From: Pandoraea norimbergensis
Lineage (GTDB): Bacteria > Pseudomonadota > Gammaproteobacteria > Burkholderiales > Burkholderiaceae
Reading direction: 5' to 3'
Length of the DNA stretch: 64,000 nucleotides
NCBI RefSeq assembly: GCF_001465545.3
Contig: NZ_CP013480.3
Location: 5,332,001 to 5,396,000 of the forward strand
This document shows, one piece after another, positions 25,980 to 34,322 of the stretch. The position numbers and the translations under genes were made by a program. The first letter of the stretch is position 1. Every line of letters starts with the position of its first letter. Below the pieces are notes generated by a model that saw nothing but the letters and a program-made list of their open reading frames with translations, did not search any database and was not told the origin of the DNA.

Positions 25980-27005
25980 ATGCGTGACATCTATGCCATC
26001 GGCGACCTTCAGGGTTGCCAAACGTCGTTTGAAGAACTTCTTGCCCTTTTACCGCAAGACGCCGACCTATGGCTGGCCGGCGATCTCATCAATCGCGGCC
26101 CCCGTTCCCTCGACACGCTCCGTCAGGTCATCGCCCTCGGCGATCGCGTGAGTGTCGTCCTCGGCAATCACGACCTGCACCTGCTGGCGGTTGCCGCCGG
26201 GGTTCGGCAGGCCCACGGCAGCGACACGCTCGACGATATTCTGAACGCCCCCGATCGCGACGCACTCATCGACTGGGTGCGCCATCGTCCGCTCGCGCAT
26301 TTCGCCCACGGCCACCTGATGGTGCACGCCGGCGTATTGCCGCAGTGGGACGCCGAGCAGGTCATCACGCTCGCACGCGACGTGGAAAGCCAGTTACGTG
26401 GCCCGGACTGGCAGACGTTTCTCTCGCGCATGTTCGGCAATCAGCCGGATCAGTGGCGCGAAGGTCTGGCCGACGACGACCGTCGACGCCTCACGATCAA
26501 TGCGCTCACGCGGCTGCGCTTTTGCACCGCCGATGGCCGCATCGATTTCAAACTCAAGGAAGGCGCCGACGCCGCCACGGACGACCTCAAGCCGTGGTTC
26601 GAGGCGCCGAATCGACGGACCGCCGATATCACCGTCGTGTTCGGTCACTGGTCGGCACTCGGTCTGGTGATGCGTGAGCATGTGCTCGGGCTCGACACCG
26701 GCTGTGTGTGGGGTGGGCAACTGACCGCGGTGAAGCTGGCCGACTCGCCGGCACAACGCGACCTGATTCAGATCGACTGCCCGCAGGTGCGTGATCCGTT
26801 CGGATCGGCCGAGGGCAAGAAGCGCGGCAAGATCAAGAAGGCAGAGAAAGCCGAAGACGCGTTCAAGGCCGCCAAGGAAGAAAAGCTTGGCAAGTCCGTG
26901 CGCAAGCTTGAGAAGATCGGCAAGAGCGCAGCGAAGAGTTCGAAGGCAGAGAAGATCGACAAGAACGACAAGCCCGAGAAGGCGGCAAAGCGCAAGGAAG
27001 CGTGA
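25980..27005 (+). CDS. apaH: Bis(5'-nucleosyl)-tetraphosphatase (symmetrical), with lysine-rich tail
   Basis: A 341-residue Ap4A hydrolase of the calcineurin-like phosphatase superfamily. The metal motifs are in order: AIGDLQGC, LAGDLINRGP, VLGNHD, MVHAGVLP and FGHWSALG. It hydrolyses Ap4A to two ADP and lowers stress alarmone levels. Typical ApaH is about 270-280 residues and ends soon after LDTGCVWGGQLTAVKL. Here about 65 further residues follow (from about 276), a Lys/Ala/Glu-rich charged helix with repeated KAEK and KIGK words and no known domain. The start is the ATG at 25980, just before the family core. Confidence 0.95.
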   Translation: MRDIYAIGDLQGCQTSFEELLALLPQDADLWLAGDLINRGPRSLDTLRQVIALGDRVSVVLGNHDLHLLAVAAGVRQAHGSDTLDDILNAPDRDALIDWVRHRPLAHFAHGHLMVHAGVLPQWDAEQVITLARDVESQLRGPDWQTFLSRMFGNQPDQWREGLADDDRRRLTINALTRLRFCTADGRIDFKLKEGADAATDDLKPWFEAPNRRTADITVVFGHWSALGLVMREHVLGLDTGCVWGGQLTAVKLADSPAQRDLIQIDCPQVRDPFGSAEGKKRGKIKKAEKAEDAFKAAKEEKLGKSVRKLEKIGKSAAKSSKAEKIDKNDKPEKAAKRKEA

Positions 27006-27085
27006 TCCCGTTACCGTCTACCGTCGCGTAAGACACGTAGACTGCTTAGGACGCTAAAGACGCGTCAGGCCATTGTCGATAGAAG

Positions 27086-27113
27086 AACGGCGCCGTCATT
27101 GCGGCGCCGTTTT
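27086..27113 (+). terminator. Intrinsic terminator after apaH
   Basis: A 10-bp stem (AACGGCGCCG, 27086-27095, with 27102-27111) with 6-nt loop is followed by TTTTCGTTTT. It lies between convergent apaH and the acyltransferase gene. Confidence 0.88.
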
Positions 27114-27142
27114 CGTTTTGCTATCCCGGGAGATATCCCGAA

Positions 27143-27973
27143 TCAGACCTGCACGGCCTGCGTGGCGTCGCCCTCTTCATCGCCCACGGCGGCCTCACGC
27201 GACCCCACCGAGCCGCTCTGCGGCAGCACCGCCTCCGGCAAGTACCCCTGCAACTGTTCGCCCACCGCCTTCTGTGCGGCGAGTGCGACGTCACGCCGAT
27301 GTTGTCCATCCTGCGGGTACTGCGGTTCGCCCACTGCCAGACGCACCGTCATCGGCGGCGCCCGCAGAATCATGTCGATGGACTCGATCAGCGTCATCTC
27401 GCCGATGTACGCCGGTGCCATCGTGTGACGCCCGCTGGCCGCATCCGTGTAGAACAGGCACAGCGGCTGCACAGGCTTGCCGGTGCTAACAGGCGCTTGC
27501 AACAGATTCGCGTGAAACGGCAGGAGACTTCGTCCATCCGTGGTCGTGCCTTCCGGAAACACCGTGATGATGTCACCATCGCGCAAACATTCCGACAGGT
27601 AATGCATGATGCGGCGCGCATCGGCACGGCGTTCGCGTTGCAGGAAGATCGTGCGCGTCTGCACGCACAGCCAGCCCACCAGCGGCCAGTGGCGGATCTC
27701 GGCTTTCGCGACGAAACGCACCGGTTGCCACGCATTGATCGCGAAGATGTCGATCCACGAGACGTGGTTGCACAACAGCATCACACCGCTCTCGGGGAGC
27801 GGCCCGCGTTGTTCGACTTCGAGTTGCATGCCGCACAGTCGCAGCAGCTTTTGCGACCATGCACGAATGCGGCGATGCCGGCCCGCTTCTGACAGAAACG
27901 GGAACAGCACCAGCGCGGTCAGCAGGCCGCGCGCGAGGTGCAGGCCAAGACGGAGTTTTTTGATCAACAACAC
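27143..27973 (-). CDS. 1-acyl-sn-glycerol-3-phosphate acyltransferase family protein
   Basis: A 276-residue PlsC-like acyltransferase. It has the HX4D motif in CNHVSWID (His70, Asp75) and the glycerol-phosphate motif FPEGTTTDG, with a hydrophobic N-terminal segment that would hold it at the inner membrane. The likely reaction is acylation of lysophosphatidate, or a related lipid such as ornithine lipid; the acceptor is not certain. It is the last gene of the yqgE–ruvX–pyrB–dihydroorotase-like unit, 12 bp after the preceding gene. Confidence 0.88.
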   Translation of the reverse strand: MLLIKKLRLGLHLARGLLTALVLFPFLSEAGRHRRIRAWSQKLLRLCGMQLEVEQRGPLPESGVMLLCNHVSWIDIFAINAWQPVRFVAKAEIRHWPLVGWLCVQTRTIFLQRERRADARRIMHYLSECLRDGDIITVFPEGTTTDGRSLLPFHANLLQAPVSTGKPVQPLCLFYTDAASGRHTMAPAYIGEMTLIESIDMILRAPPMTVRLAVGEPQYPQDGQHRRDVALAAQKAVGEQLQGYLPEAVLPQSGSVGSREAAVGDEEGDATQAVQV

Positions 27974-27985
27974 GGCATTCGCGTC

Positions 27986-29302
27986 CTAAACGGCAAGGGT
28001 TTCATACGCCACGTGGCCGCCGACCAGTGTGAGACGTACGCGTCCCGGCAATTCATAGCCGAGGAACGGAGTGTTGTGTCCCGCACTGCGCAGCAGCGCC
28101 GGCGAAACTGTCCAATAAGTGGAAGGCTCGAACACGCAGAGATCGGCAGGCAGGCCAACGGCAAGCTTACCTGCACCGGCGGCCTCGCCGCTCGTTTTGC
28201 TGGGCTTGTCTCGACTGCACAGACCGTCCAGATGCTGTGCGGGGCCATGGGTAACGCGTGCCAACGCGTCAATCAACGGCACCCGGGCCTCATCGGCCCA
28301 CTTCAATACCAGCGACAACAGCAGTTCCAGCCCCGTCGCCCCCGGTGCGGCCTCGGCAAACGGCACGAGCCGGGCATCGGCAGCTAGCGGCGTGTGGTCG
28401 GAGCAGATGGCATCGATCGTCCCATCGCGGGCCGCATCGCGAATCACTTCACGATCGCGCTGGCCGCGCAACGGTGGGTCGAGCCGGTACTGGGCATCAA
28501 AATAACCGATGTCCATGTCGGTGAGATGGAGGTGATGCGCCGCGACGTCGCACGTGACCGGCAAGCCCTCAGCCTTGGCCGCCCGCACCAACGCGACTCC
28601 TGCGGCCGACGATAAGCGGCACAAGTGCACCCGTGTGCCCGTCACACGCACCAGTTCGAGGATGGTGTGCAATGCAATCGTCTCGGCGGCCACCGGAATG
28701 CCGGCCAGCCCAAGACGCGAAGCCACTGCGCCACTGGCAGCCACGCCGCCGGCCGCGAGAGCGGCATCCTGTGGGCGCAGCCAGACGGTCAGCCCGAAGG
28801 TGCCCGCGTATTGCAGTGCGCGCAGCAGCGTGCGGTTGTCCGATATCGGCGCATTGGCCTGTGACAAACCAATACAACCCGCCGCGCTCAACTGGGCCAT
28901 TTCGGTGAGTTCCCGTCCGGCGAGTCCGACCGTGAGTGCGCCGAGCGGATGCACTTGCGCGTGGTGCATCGCACGCGCGCGATGCTGAAGCATTTCGACC
29001 AGATCAGGCGCATCGAGCACCGGATCGGCATCCGGCGGGCACACGACGCGCGTCACGCCACCGGCCAGTGCCGCCGCCGCTTCGCTGGCCGCCGTCATCT
29101 TGCGGGCTGCCAGATCCACCAGCCCCGGCGCCACAACGAGGCGCGCCGCGTCAATCGTACGGTCGGCGGTGAAGCCATCCGGCGCACTGCCAAAGCCGGC
29201 AATCTTGCCGTGTGCAATGAATACGTCCTGGACCCGGTCGGAGCGGGTGGCGGGGTCGATGACGCGGCCACCCTTCAGATGCAGTTTCATGGGCGCGCTC
29301 AT
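27986..29302 (-). CDS. Dihydroorotase-like protein lacking the metal site (PyrC'-type)
   Basis: A 438-residue amidohydrolase homologue of class I dihydroorotase. Active enzymes have PGLVDxHxHxREPG after the first strand; here the same place reads [15 protein letters not shown], so the two metal-binding His and the substrate Arg motif are missing. SDHTPLA is retained. Such inactive homologues (pyrC') are encoded next to pyrB in pseudomonads and other proteobacteria and form a dodecamer required for aspartate transcarbamoylase activity. ATGA overlap with pyrB (29299-29302) supports complex formation. A true dihydroorotase should lie elsewhere in the genome. Confidence 0.87.
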   Translation of the reverse strand: MSAPMKLHLKGGRVIDPATRSDRVQDVFIAHGKIAGFGSAPDGFTADRTIDAARLVVAPGLVDLAARKMTAASEAAAALAGGVTRVVCPPDADPVLDAPDLVEMLQHRARAMHHAQVHPLGALTVGLAGRELTEMAQLSAAGCIGLSQANAPISDNRTLLRALQYAGTFGLTVWLRPQDAALAAGGVAASGAVASRLGLAGIPVAAETIALHTILELVRVTGTRVHLCRLSSAAGVALVRAAKAEGLPVTCDVAAHHLHLTDMDIGYFDAQYRLDPPLRGQRDREVIRDAARDGTIDAICSDHTPLAADARLVPFAEAAPGATGLELLLSLVLKWADEARVPLIDALARVTHGPAQHLDGLCSRDKPSKTSGEAAGAGKLAVGLPADLCVFEPSTYWTVSPALLRSAGHNTPFLGYELPGRVRLTLVGGHVAYETLAV

Positions 29303-30276
29303 CCGTGGTTACCAGCGACGATGCTCATCACAGCCATGCGCACGGCAATGCCGAACGACACTTGTTCGAGAATGACGGACTGCGGACCATCGGCCACCCG
29401 CGAATCGATTTCCACGCCGCGATTCATCGGCCCCGGATGCATGACGATGGCATCCGGCTTGGCCAGGGCCAGCCGCTCGGGGGTGAGGCCGTAGTATTTG
29501 AAGTACTCGTTCGCCGACGGCAGCAGGGCGCCATTCATCCGCTCGTTCTGCAAACGCAACATGATGATGACGTCCACGTCGCGCAGCCCTTCGTCCATGT
29601 CGTGGAACACACGCACGCCGAGTTGTTCGAGCCCGGCCGGCAACAACGTACGCGGCCCGATGGCGCGCACTTCCGGCACGCCGAGCGTGGTGAGTGCGTG
29701 AATATCGGAGCGCGCGACCCGCGAGTGCAGGATGTCACCGACGATGGCGACCGTCAGGTTGTTGAAGTCGCCCTTGTGGTGGCGAATCGTGTACATGTCG
29801 AGCAACCCCTGCGTGGGGTGCGCATGGCGCCCGTCGCCCGCGTTGATGACATGCACGTGCGGTGCGCAATGCTCGGCGATCAGGTACGGGGCGCCCGACT
29901 GCGCGTGCCGCACGACGAACAGATCCGCATGCATCGCCGAGAGGTTGCCGATCGTATCGAGCAAGGTTTCGCCCTTGCTCGTCGACGACGCATTGATATT
30001 CAGATTCAACACGTCGGCAGACAATCGCGCAGCCGCGATCTCGAACGTCGTGCGCGTACGGGTGGAGTTCTCGAAGAACAGATTGAAAACGGATTTGCCG
30101 CTCAGCAGCGGTGCTTTCTTCACATCGCCGTCGTTCAGACTGACGAACTGCGTGGCGGTGTCGAGAATATGGGTGAGAACGGCGCGCGGCAGGCCTTCGA
30201 CCGTGAGCAAATGCTTCAACTCGCCGTTGCGAGTCAGTTGCGGGTGGCCGCGCCGGCCAAGCATTCCATTAGCCAT
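29299..30276 (-). CDS. pyrB: Aspartate carbamoyltransferase catalytic subunit
   Basis: A 325-residue enzyme that forms carbamoyl-aspartate from aspartate and carbamoyl phosphate, the first committed step of pyrimidine synthesis. It has the carbamoyl-phosphate loop [30 protein letters not shown], and the C-terminal [11 protein letters not shown]. The start ATG at 30276 has GGAGA 7 nt upstream; codons before it are Arg-rich non-coding sequence. It is probably assembled with the inactive dihydroorotase homologue encoded next. No pyrR or upstream UMP-sensing leader was recognised in the 98 bp before it. Confidence 0.96.
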   Translation of the reverse strand: MANGMLGRRGHPQLTRNGELKHLLTVEGLPRAVLTHILDTATQFVSLNDGDVKKAPLLSGKSVFNLFFENSTRTRTTFEIAAARLSADVLNLNINASSTSKGETLLDTIGNLSAMHADLFVVRHAQSGAPYLIAEHCAPHVHVINAGDGRHAHPTQGLLDMYTIRHHKGDFNNLTVAIVGDILHSRVARSDIHALTTLGVPEVRAIGPRTLLPAGLEQLGVRVFHDMDEGLRDVDVIIMLRLQNERMNGALLPSANEYFKYYGLTPERLALAKPDAIVMHPGPMNRGVEIDSRVADGPQSVILEQVSFGIAVRMAVMSIVAGNHG

Positions 30277-30374
30277 GCGGCGTCTCCGGGGCGGCGGCCC
30301 GTTGCTGGGGTGCTTCGCCCGATCCGGGCGAAGCGAGCGATTGGTGCAATCTGGAACACGCCTGCGGCGCAGCG

Positions 30375-30803
30375 TCAGGCAGGCACATGCTCGTCGAAGT
30401 ACTGCTGGAGAATGATGCGGGCGGCTTCGGCGTCGAGAGAGGTCTTTTGCGAGACCTTGATGCCGGCTTCGGCGAGTGCGGCAGCGGCGGCCACCGACGA
30501 ATATCGCTCGTCGACCCACACCACGGGAACATCGAAACGCCCATTGACCTGATTGCCGAAGCGCTTGGCCTGCTGCGTCATTTCATGCGGCGTGCCGTCG
30601 GGATGACACGGCAGGCCGACGACGATCAGCTCGGGCTGCCATTCGGCAACGAGCCTGCCGACTTCGGCAAAACGGACTTCGCGATTGAGATTGGCGAGAA
30701 CGGTGAGTGCACGGGCTTCTCGCAGCAGCAGATTGCCGATCGCCACACCGATACGACGCTCGCCGTAATCGAAGGCGAGCACCGTGGCGCTACCAGCCGT
30801 CAT
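30375..30803 (-). CDS. ruvX: Holliday junction resolvase-like / pre-16S rRNA nuclease
   Basis: A 142-residue RuvX/YqgF RNase H-like nuclease that matures the 5' end of 16S rRNA. It has [15 protein letters not shown] with the catalytic Asp, a VVGLP strand followed by the VDERYSS motif, and C-terminal [16 protein letters not shown] overlap with yqgE upstream and pyrB downstream reproduces the standard proteobacterial order. Confidence 0.95.
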   Translation of the reverse strand: MTAGSATVLAFDYGERRIGVAIGNLLLREARALTVLANLNREVRFAEVGRLVAEWQPELIVVGLPCHPDGTPHEMTQQAKRFGNQVNGRFDVPVVWVDERYSSVAAAAALAEAGIKVSQKTSLDAEAARIILQQYFDEHVPA

Positions 30804-31369
30804 GCGTGGCCAGCGTCGGCGGAGAGCATCGACGACGATACCCCCAGCAACGCGAGTGCAGCGTCAAAACGCTCTGCCGGCGGAACATCGAACACGATGC
30901 CGGGATCGGCTGCCACGGTCAGCCAGCCGTTGCGGCTGATTTCGTCTTCCAGTTGCCCCGCGCTCCAGCCGGAATGACCGAGCGTGAGCAGGAAGCGGCT
31001 CGGACCGTCGCCATTCGCCACGGCTTCGAGCACATCCTTGGAGGTGGTCATCTCGAGACCGCCCGGCACCGACAGCGACGAGCTGTACGGCGTGCCGGTC
31101 GCTTCGTGCAGCACGAAGCCGCGCTCCGTTTGCACCGGACCGCCGAAGAACACCGGCTGATGGGCCAACGGGTCGATTTCGAGCTTGAGGTCCAGCCGTT
31201 CGAAGAGCGATTGCAGATCGATGTCGGTCGGACGATTGATCACCAGTCCGATCGCGCCGCGCTCGCTGTGCTCGCACATGTACACGACCGTTCCGGAAAA
31301 CGTCGGATCGGCCATGCCAGGCATGGCGATGAGGAACTGATTCGTGAGATTGATACGGTCGTTCGGCAT
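30800..31369 (-). CDS. yqgE: UPF0301 protein YqgE
   Basis: A 189-residue DUF179 protein with [21 protein letters not shown] at its start, then [16 protein letters not shown] and [14 protein letters not shown]. Function unknown; almost always linked to ruvX, as here (4-bp overlap). The start is placed at the ATG at 31369, where the family sequence begins. Confidence 0.94.
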   Translation of the reverse strand: MPNDRINLTNQFLIAMPGMADPTFSGTVVYMCEHSERGAIGLVINRPTDIDLQSLFERLDLKLEIDPLAHQPVFFGGPVQTERGFVLHEATGTPYSSSLSVPGGLEMTTSKDVLEAVANGDGPSRFLLTLGHSGWSAGQLEDEISRNGWLTVAADPGIVFDVPPAERFDAALALLGVSSSMLSADAGHA

Positions 31370-31473
31370 AGGGCCAAAGTAGTTTCGCGGACGGTTTGCG
31401 GTCTTACCGCATCGTGCTACGGCCATCGGCCACCTTGTTCGACCACCTTAGGCAGCCTTTGCTGCCGACTTTA

Positions 31474-32943
31474 TCACGGAACGTCGCGCCCGGTGACGAG
31501 CCGCTGTCCGAATACACTCGCATCCAGCGCCCGCTCCCGCCACATTGCCATCTCGGCAATCAGGTCGGGACGCGGCTCCGGATAAGCGTCTGCGGCGAAC
31601 TGGTGAAGCATGCCGCGCAAGGCCTTCACGGTCATGGCCAGCGCCGCCGGGCCGCCCGGCTCGGCCGGAGGCGACGCCGCCAGACGCTCGCCCGTCGCCG
31701 ACACGGCGGCGGCCAGCCGGGCGACCGGCGCCAGACCGATCGCCGACGCATAGTCGGCCACACGCCCCGCCACGGCAGGGTCGTTCAGATTCGGCAAGGC
31801 TTCGTCGGCCAGACTCAGGAAGGTCTGGCACACGTCATGGCGCACCGCAATCGGACCGATGCGCAGCCAATCGCGCGAACTCGTGCCAGCGCCCTGCTTC
31901 TGGGCGGCCTCAACGGCATCGGCCAACGACGCGGGCAAATTACCGCCACTGCGCAGTACGCCGAAATCGGCCAACAAGGTGTTCAGCCAACTGTCCGGCG
32001 CTTGCGCCTGCCATGTCGCCAAGGCTTCGAGCAGGTCATGACCGGGGATGACTTCGGTTTGTGATTTGGGGGCCGACACTGCCCCCGTTGCAGCCGCAGC
32101 ACTCGTTGCGGCCGTACCGGCTTGCCCCGGTGCCGCAGGGGCGGCCGACAGGTTCGGCGTGGGGATTCCGGTGGTCGTCTGACCCGGCTCGGTCGGCCGT
32201 GTCAGTTGGCGCCGCAGCGCCATGTTCATTCGCCCGATCTGACGCTTGTCGGCCAGACTCAGCGGGGCACGGGCAAAACGCAGCCATGCGGCCGCGAGAC
32301 GCCAGTAATCGAGCGGCGCGGTCGCCCCAGCACGGTGCAGGTCAGCGGCCAGATCGGCCAGTTGTGCGAGGGCTGCCGTGGTGTCGGCCGCGTCGGCATC
32401 GGGACGCAGCAGACGCAACAACACACGCTCGACATCGGCACGCAGGGGCGCGGTCCCCGCCGGCAAGCCATGCAGACGAGGCGTGGCGACGGCCCAGCCG
32501 GTCATGCGTAGTTCGCCAGGGGTCGGTGAACCCGGCCAGTCGGGGGTTGCAGCGGGTGTCGCCGCAGTCGATACAGAAGGTGCGGTAGGTGCCGTCGGTG
32601 TAGCGGGTGCAGCACCGGCCTGCCAGATCTCGCGCTCGAACTGGCGCAGCGCATTGCGCATGGCGTCCTGACTGCCGGGCTGACCATAGGCCGTCTCGGC
32701 AATGGCTTGCACAAGCCGTTCGCCATGGAGCGCCCAGTCGGCATGACCGCTGGTCTGCAACAAACGATTGGCACGCCGTAATGGTCCGAGCGCCGCCGCC
32801 GGTCCGTTCGACCATGCGTCGGAGGCTTCCGTCAACGCCTCAGCGACGTCAGGAAGACGCCATAGCGGGGCGTCACGCGTCTCGCGTGTCGCGGGGCCAG
32901 GCGTGCTTGCAGTGGGGTCGAGGGGCGTTTGCGGAGTCACCAT
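31474..32943 (-). CDS. Hypothetical helical protein between yqgE and rubredoxin
   Basis: A 489-residue soluble protein I do not recognise. It has Ala-rich helical blocks at about 25-110, 145-255 and 300-480, separated by Pro/Thr/Ala linkers (about 112-140 and 258-295). There is no signal peptide, membrane segment or catalytic motif. In Ralstonia and some relatives the pilG–pilJ–chpA twitching-chemotaxis genes occupy this site next to rubredoxin, so a FimL- or ChpA-N-terminal-like scaffold is one possibility, based only on context and helical layout. It follows rubredoxin by 12 bp in the same direction, suggesting co-transcription. Confidence 0.6.
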   Translation of the reverse strand: MVTPQTPLDPTASTPGPATRETRDAPLWRLPDVAEALTEASDAWSNGPAAALGPLRRANRLLQTSGHADWALHGERLVQAIAETAYGQPGSQDAMRNALRQFEREIWQAGAAPATPTAPTAPSVSTAATPAATPDWPGSPTPGELRMTGWAVATPRLHGLPAGTAPLRADVERVLLRLLRPDADAADTTAALAQLADLAADLHRAGATAPLDYWRLAAAWLRFARAPLSLADKRQIGRMNMALRRQLTRPTEPGQTTTGIPTPNLSAAPAAPGQAGTAATSAAAATGAVSAPKSQTEVIPGHDLLEALATWQAQAPDSWLNTLLADFGVLRSGGNLPASLADAVEAAQKQGAGTSSRDWLRIGPIAVRHDVCQTFLSLADEALPNLNDPAVAGRVADYASAIGLAPVARLAAAVSATGERLAASPPAEPGGPAALAMTVKALRGMLHQFAADAYPEPRPDLIAEMAMWRERALDASVFGQRLVTGRDVP

Positions 32944-32955
32944 GGGCCATCGGCC

Positions 32956-33126
32956 TCAGATCTGCACCATCTCGAAGTCTTCCTTGCGCGCACCGCACTC
33001 AGGGCAGGTCCAGTTGATGGGCACGTCGTCCCAGCGCGTGCCGGGGGCAATGCCTTCGTCGGGCAAACCTGCCTCTTCGTCATAAATCCAGCCGCAAATG
33101 AGGCACATCCAGCTCTTGTATTCCAT
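32956..33126 (-). CDS. rubA: Rubredoxin
   Basis: A 56-residue one-iron electron-transfer protein. The two Cys pairs that bind Fe are visible: MCLICGWIYDE and TCPECGARKEDF, with the conserved aromatic core (WIYD, W40 in INWTCP). Rubredoxin passes electrons to alkane hydroxylases or oxidative-stress enzymes; no such partner is adjacent. A good sigma-70-like promoter lies immediately upstream, giving a very short leader. Confidence 0.96.
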   Translation of the reverse strand: MEYKSWMCLICGWIYDEEAGLPDEGIAPGTRWDDVPINWTCPECGARKEDFEMVQI

Positions 33127-33139
33127 TCTTTCTTAAGCG

Positions 33140-33168
33140 ACTAGCGTTCCGTTACAATGGCTTGTCAA
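33140..33168 (-). promoter_or_regulatory. Sigma-70-type promoter for rubredoxin
   Basis: On the minus strand TTGACA (33163-33168) is followed after 17 bp by GCTAGT (33140-33145). The predicted start is only about 7 nt before the rubredoxin ATG. Confidence 0.55.
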
Positions 33169-33288
33169 CCGCTTCGGGCCCCGGCGACAGACTTGTCGAA
33201 CGGTGATGTGGGGGGCCTGCCGATGCATTGCCCGGCAGGTGCTGCCCACGACGCTTGCAAGCGCTCCGAAGCGGGCATTTAAGGCGTG

Positions 33289-34224
33289 ATGGTACCAACG
33301 AACCCAAGCCCTGACCAGATCGCCGTCTATCCTGCCCCCATGCAAACTGAATCCCCTCCCATTCTGCTGACCTTCGGGCTTTCCGATCCCACCTCGGCCA
33401 CCGGCATTCAGGCCGACCTGCTCACGTTCGCGAGCATGGGCGGCTATGGTGTGTCGGTGCTCACCGGCTATTCATCGCAAGACTCACGCGCCTGCGTGGA
33501 CGTGCAGCCGGTCGACCCGGACTGGATCGTCGATCAGGCACGCATGCTGCTCGAAGACATGCCGGTGGCCGCGTTCAAGGTCGGCAGTGCCATCAATGCC
33601 GAGAACGTCGCCGCCATCGCCGAAATCGTCGCCGACTATGACGAGACGCCGCTGGTCGTGTCGCCGGACTTCGGTCTGGCCGGCGAACACCTGCTGTCGG
33701 CCGACGAACTGCGCGAAGCCACCGCCAGCCTGCTCGTGCCGCAGGCGAGCGTGCTGGTGGTGAGCCCGGCGAGTACCATCGCGCTGGCACAGACGGTCAG
33801 CGAGAACGAAAACGTGTCGATGGAGGAAGCCGTGAGCATCCTCCTCGAACACGGCTGCGAGTTCATTCTGGTGAGCGACAGCAACGCGCCACAATTCACC
33901 CACACGCTGTATTCGGACGATGGCGTGGTGCGCGAAGACACGTGGGACCGCCCGCCGCACAATGTGGCAGGCGCCATGGATACGCTTGCGGCGGCCGTGG
34001 CAGCCATGCTGGCCAATGGTCTGGCCATGCCGGAGGCCGTGCGAGAAGCACAAGAGTACTTGCAACAAGTGCTCGAGAATGCGTTCCGCCCGGGGATGGG
34101 ACGTCATTTCCCCGATCGCTTCTTCTGGGCGCGCAACGACGAGAACGAAGACGATCCGGTGGCGGATTCCCCGGATATCGCCGTGCCTCCCGCGCTCGCG
34201 CCGGACGAAAGCGATAAGGCCTGA
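33289..34224 (+). CDS. ThiD-like hydroxymethylpyrimidine kinase homologue, divergent
   Basis: A 311-residue ribokinase-fold protein of the ThiD/PdxK superfamily. The N-terminal substrate loop reads GLSDPTSATGIQADLLTF, where canonical ThiD has GSDSSGGAGIQADLKTF. The C-terminal anion-hole region reads HNVAGAMDT (residues 224-232) where ThiD has HGTGCTLS, so the GTGC with catalytic Cys is absent and an Asp (Asp231) stands in the PfkB/pyridoxal-kinase-like position. The C-terminal about 35 residues are acidic. True HMP kinase activity is therefore doubtful. The ATG at 33289 has AAGG upstream; an ATG at 33340 is closer to the family start. Orientation is divergent from rubredoxin. Confidence 0.75.
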   Translation: MVPTNPSPDQIAVYPAPMQTESPPILLTFGLSDPTSATGIQADLLTFASMGGYGVSVLTGYSSQDSRACVDVQPVDPDWIVDQARMLLEDMPVAAFKVGSAINAENVAAIAEIVADYDETPLVVSPDFGLAGEHLLSADELREATASLLVPQASVLVVSPASTIALAQTVSENENVSMEEAVSILLEHGCEFILVSDSNAPQFTHTLYSDDGVVREDTWDRPPHNVAGAMDTLAAAVAAMLANGLAMPEAVREAQEYLQQVLENAFRPGMGRHFPDRFFWARNDENEDDPVADSPDIAVPPALAPDESDKA

Positions 34225-34253
34225 CGGTCGTCGTTTGTGCCCCGCGTCACCAC

Positions 34254-34295
34254 AAAAGAAAACGCCCGCAATGTGAATTGCGGGCGTTTTCTTTT
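34254..34295. terminator. Strong bidirectional terminator between thiD-like and pglL
   Basis: A perfect 18-bp stem (34254-34271 with 34278-34295) with loop TGTGAA; the A-rich and T-rich ends form part of the stem, so it works in both directions for the convergent genes. Confidence 0.95.
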
Positions 34296-34322
34296 CTCCG
34301 AGCGCGTCAGCGTGAGCGATGT

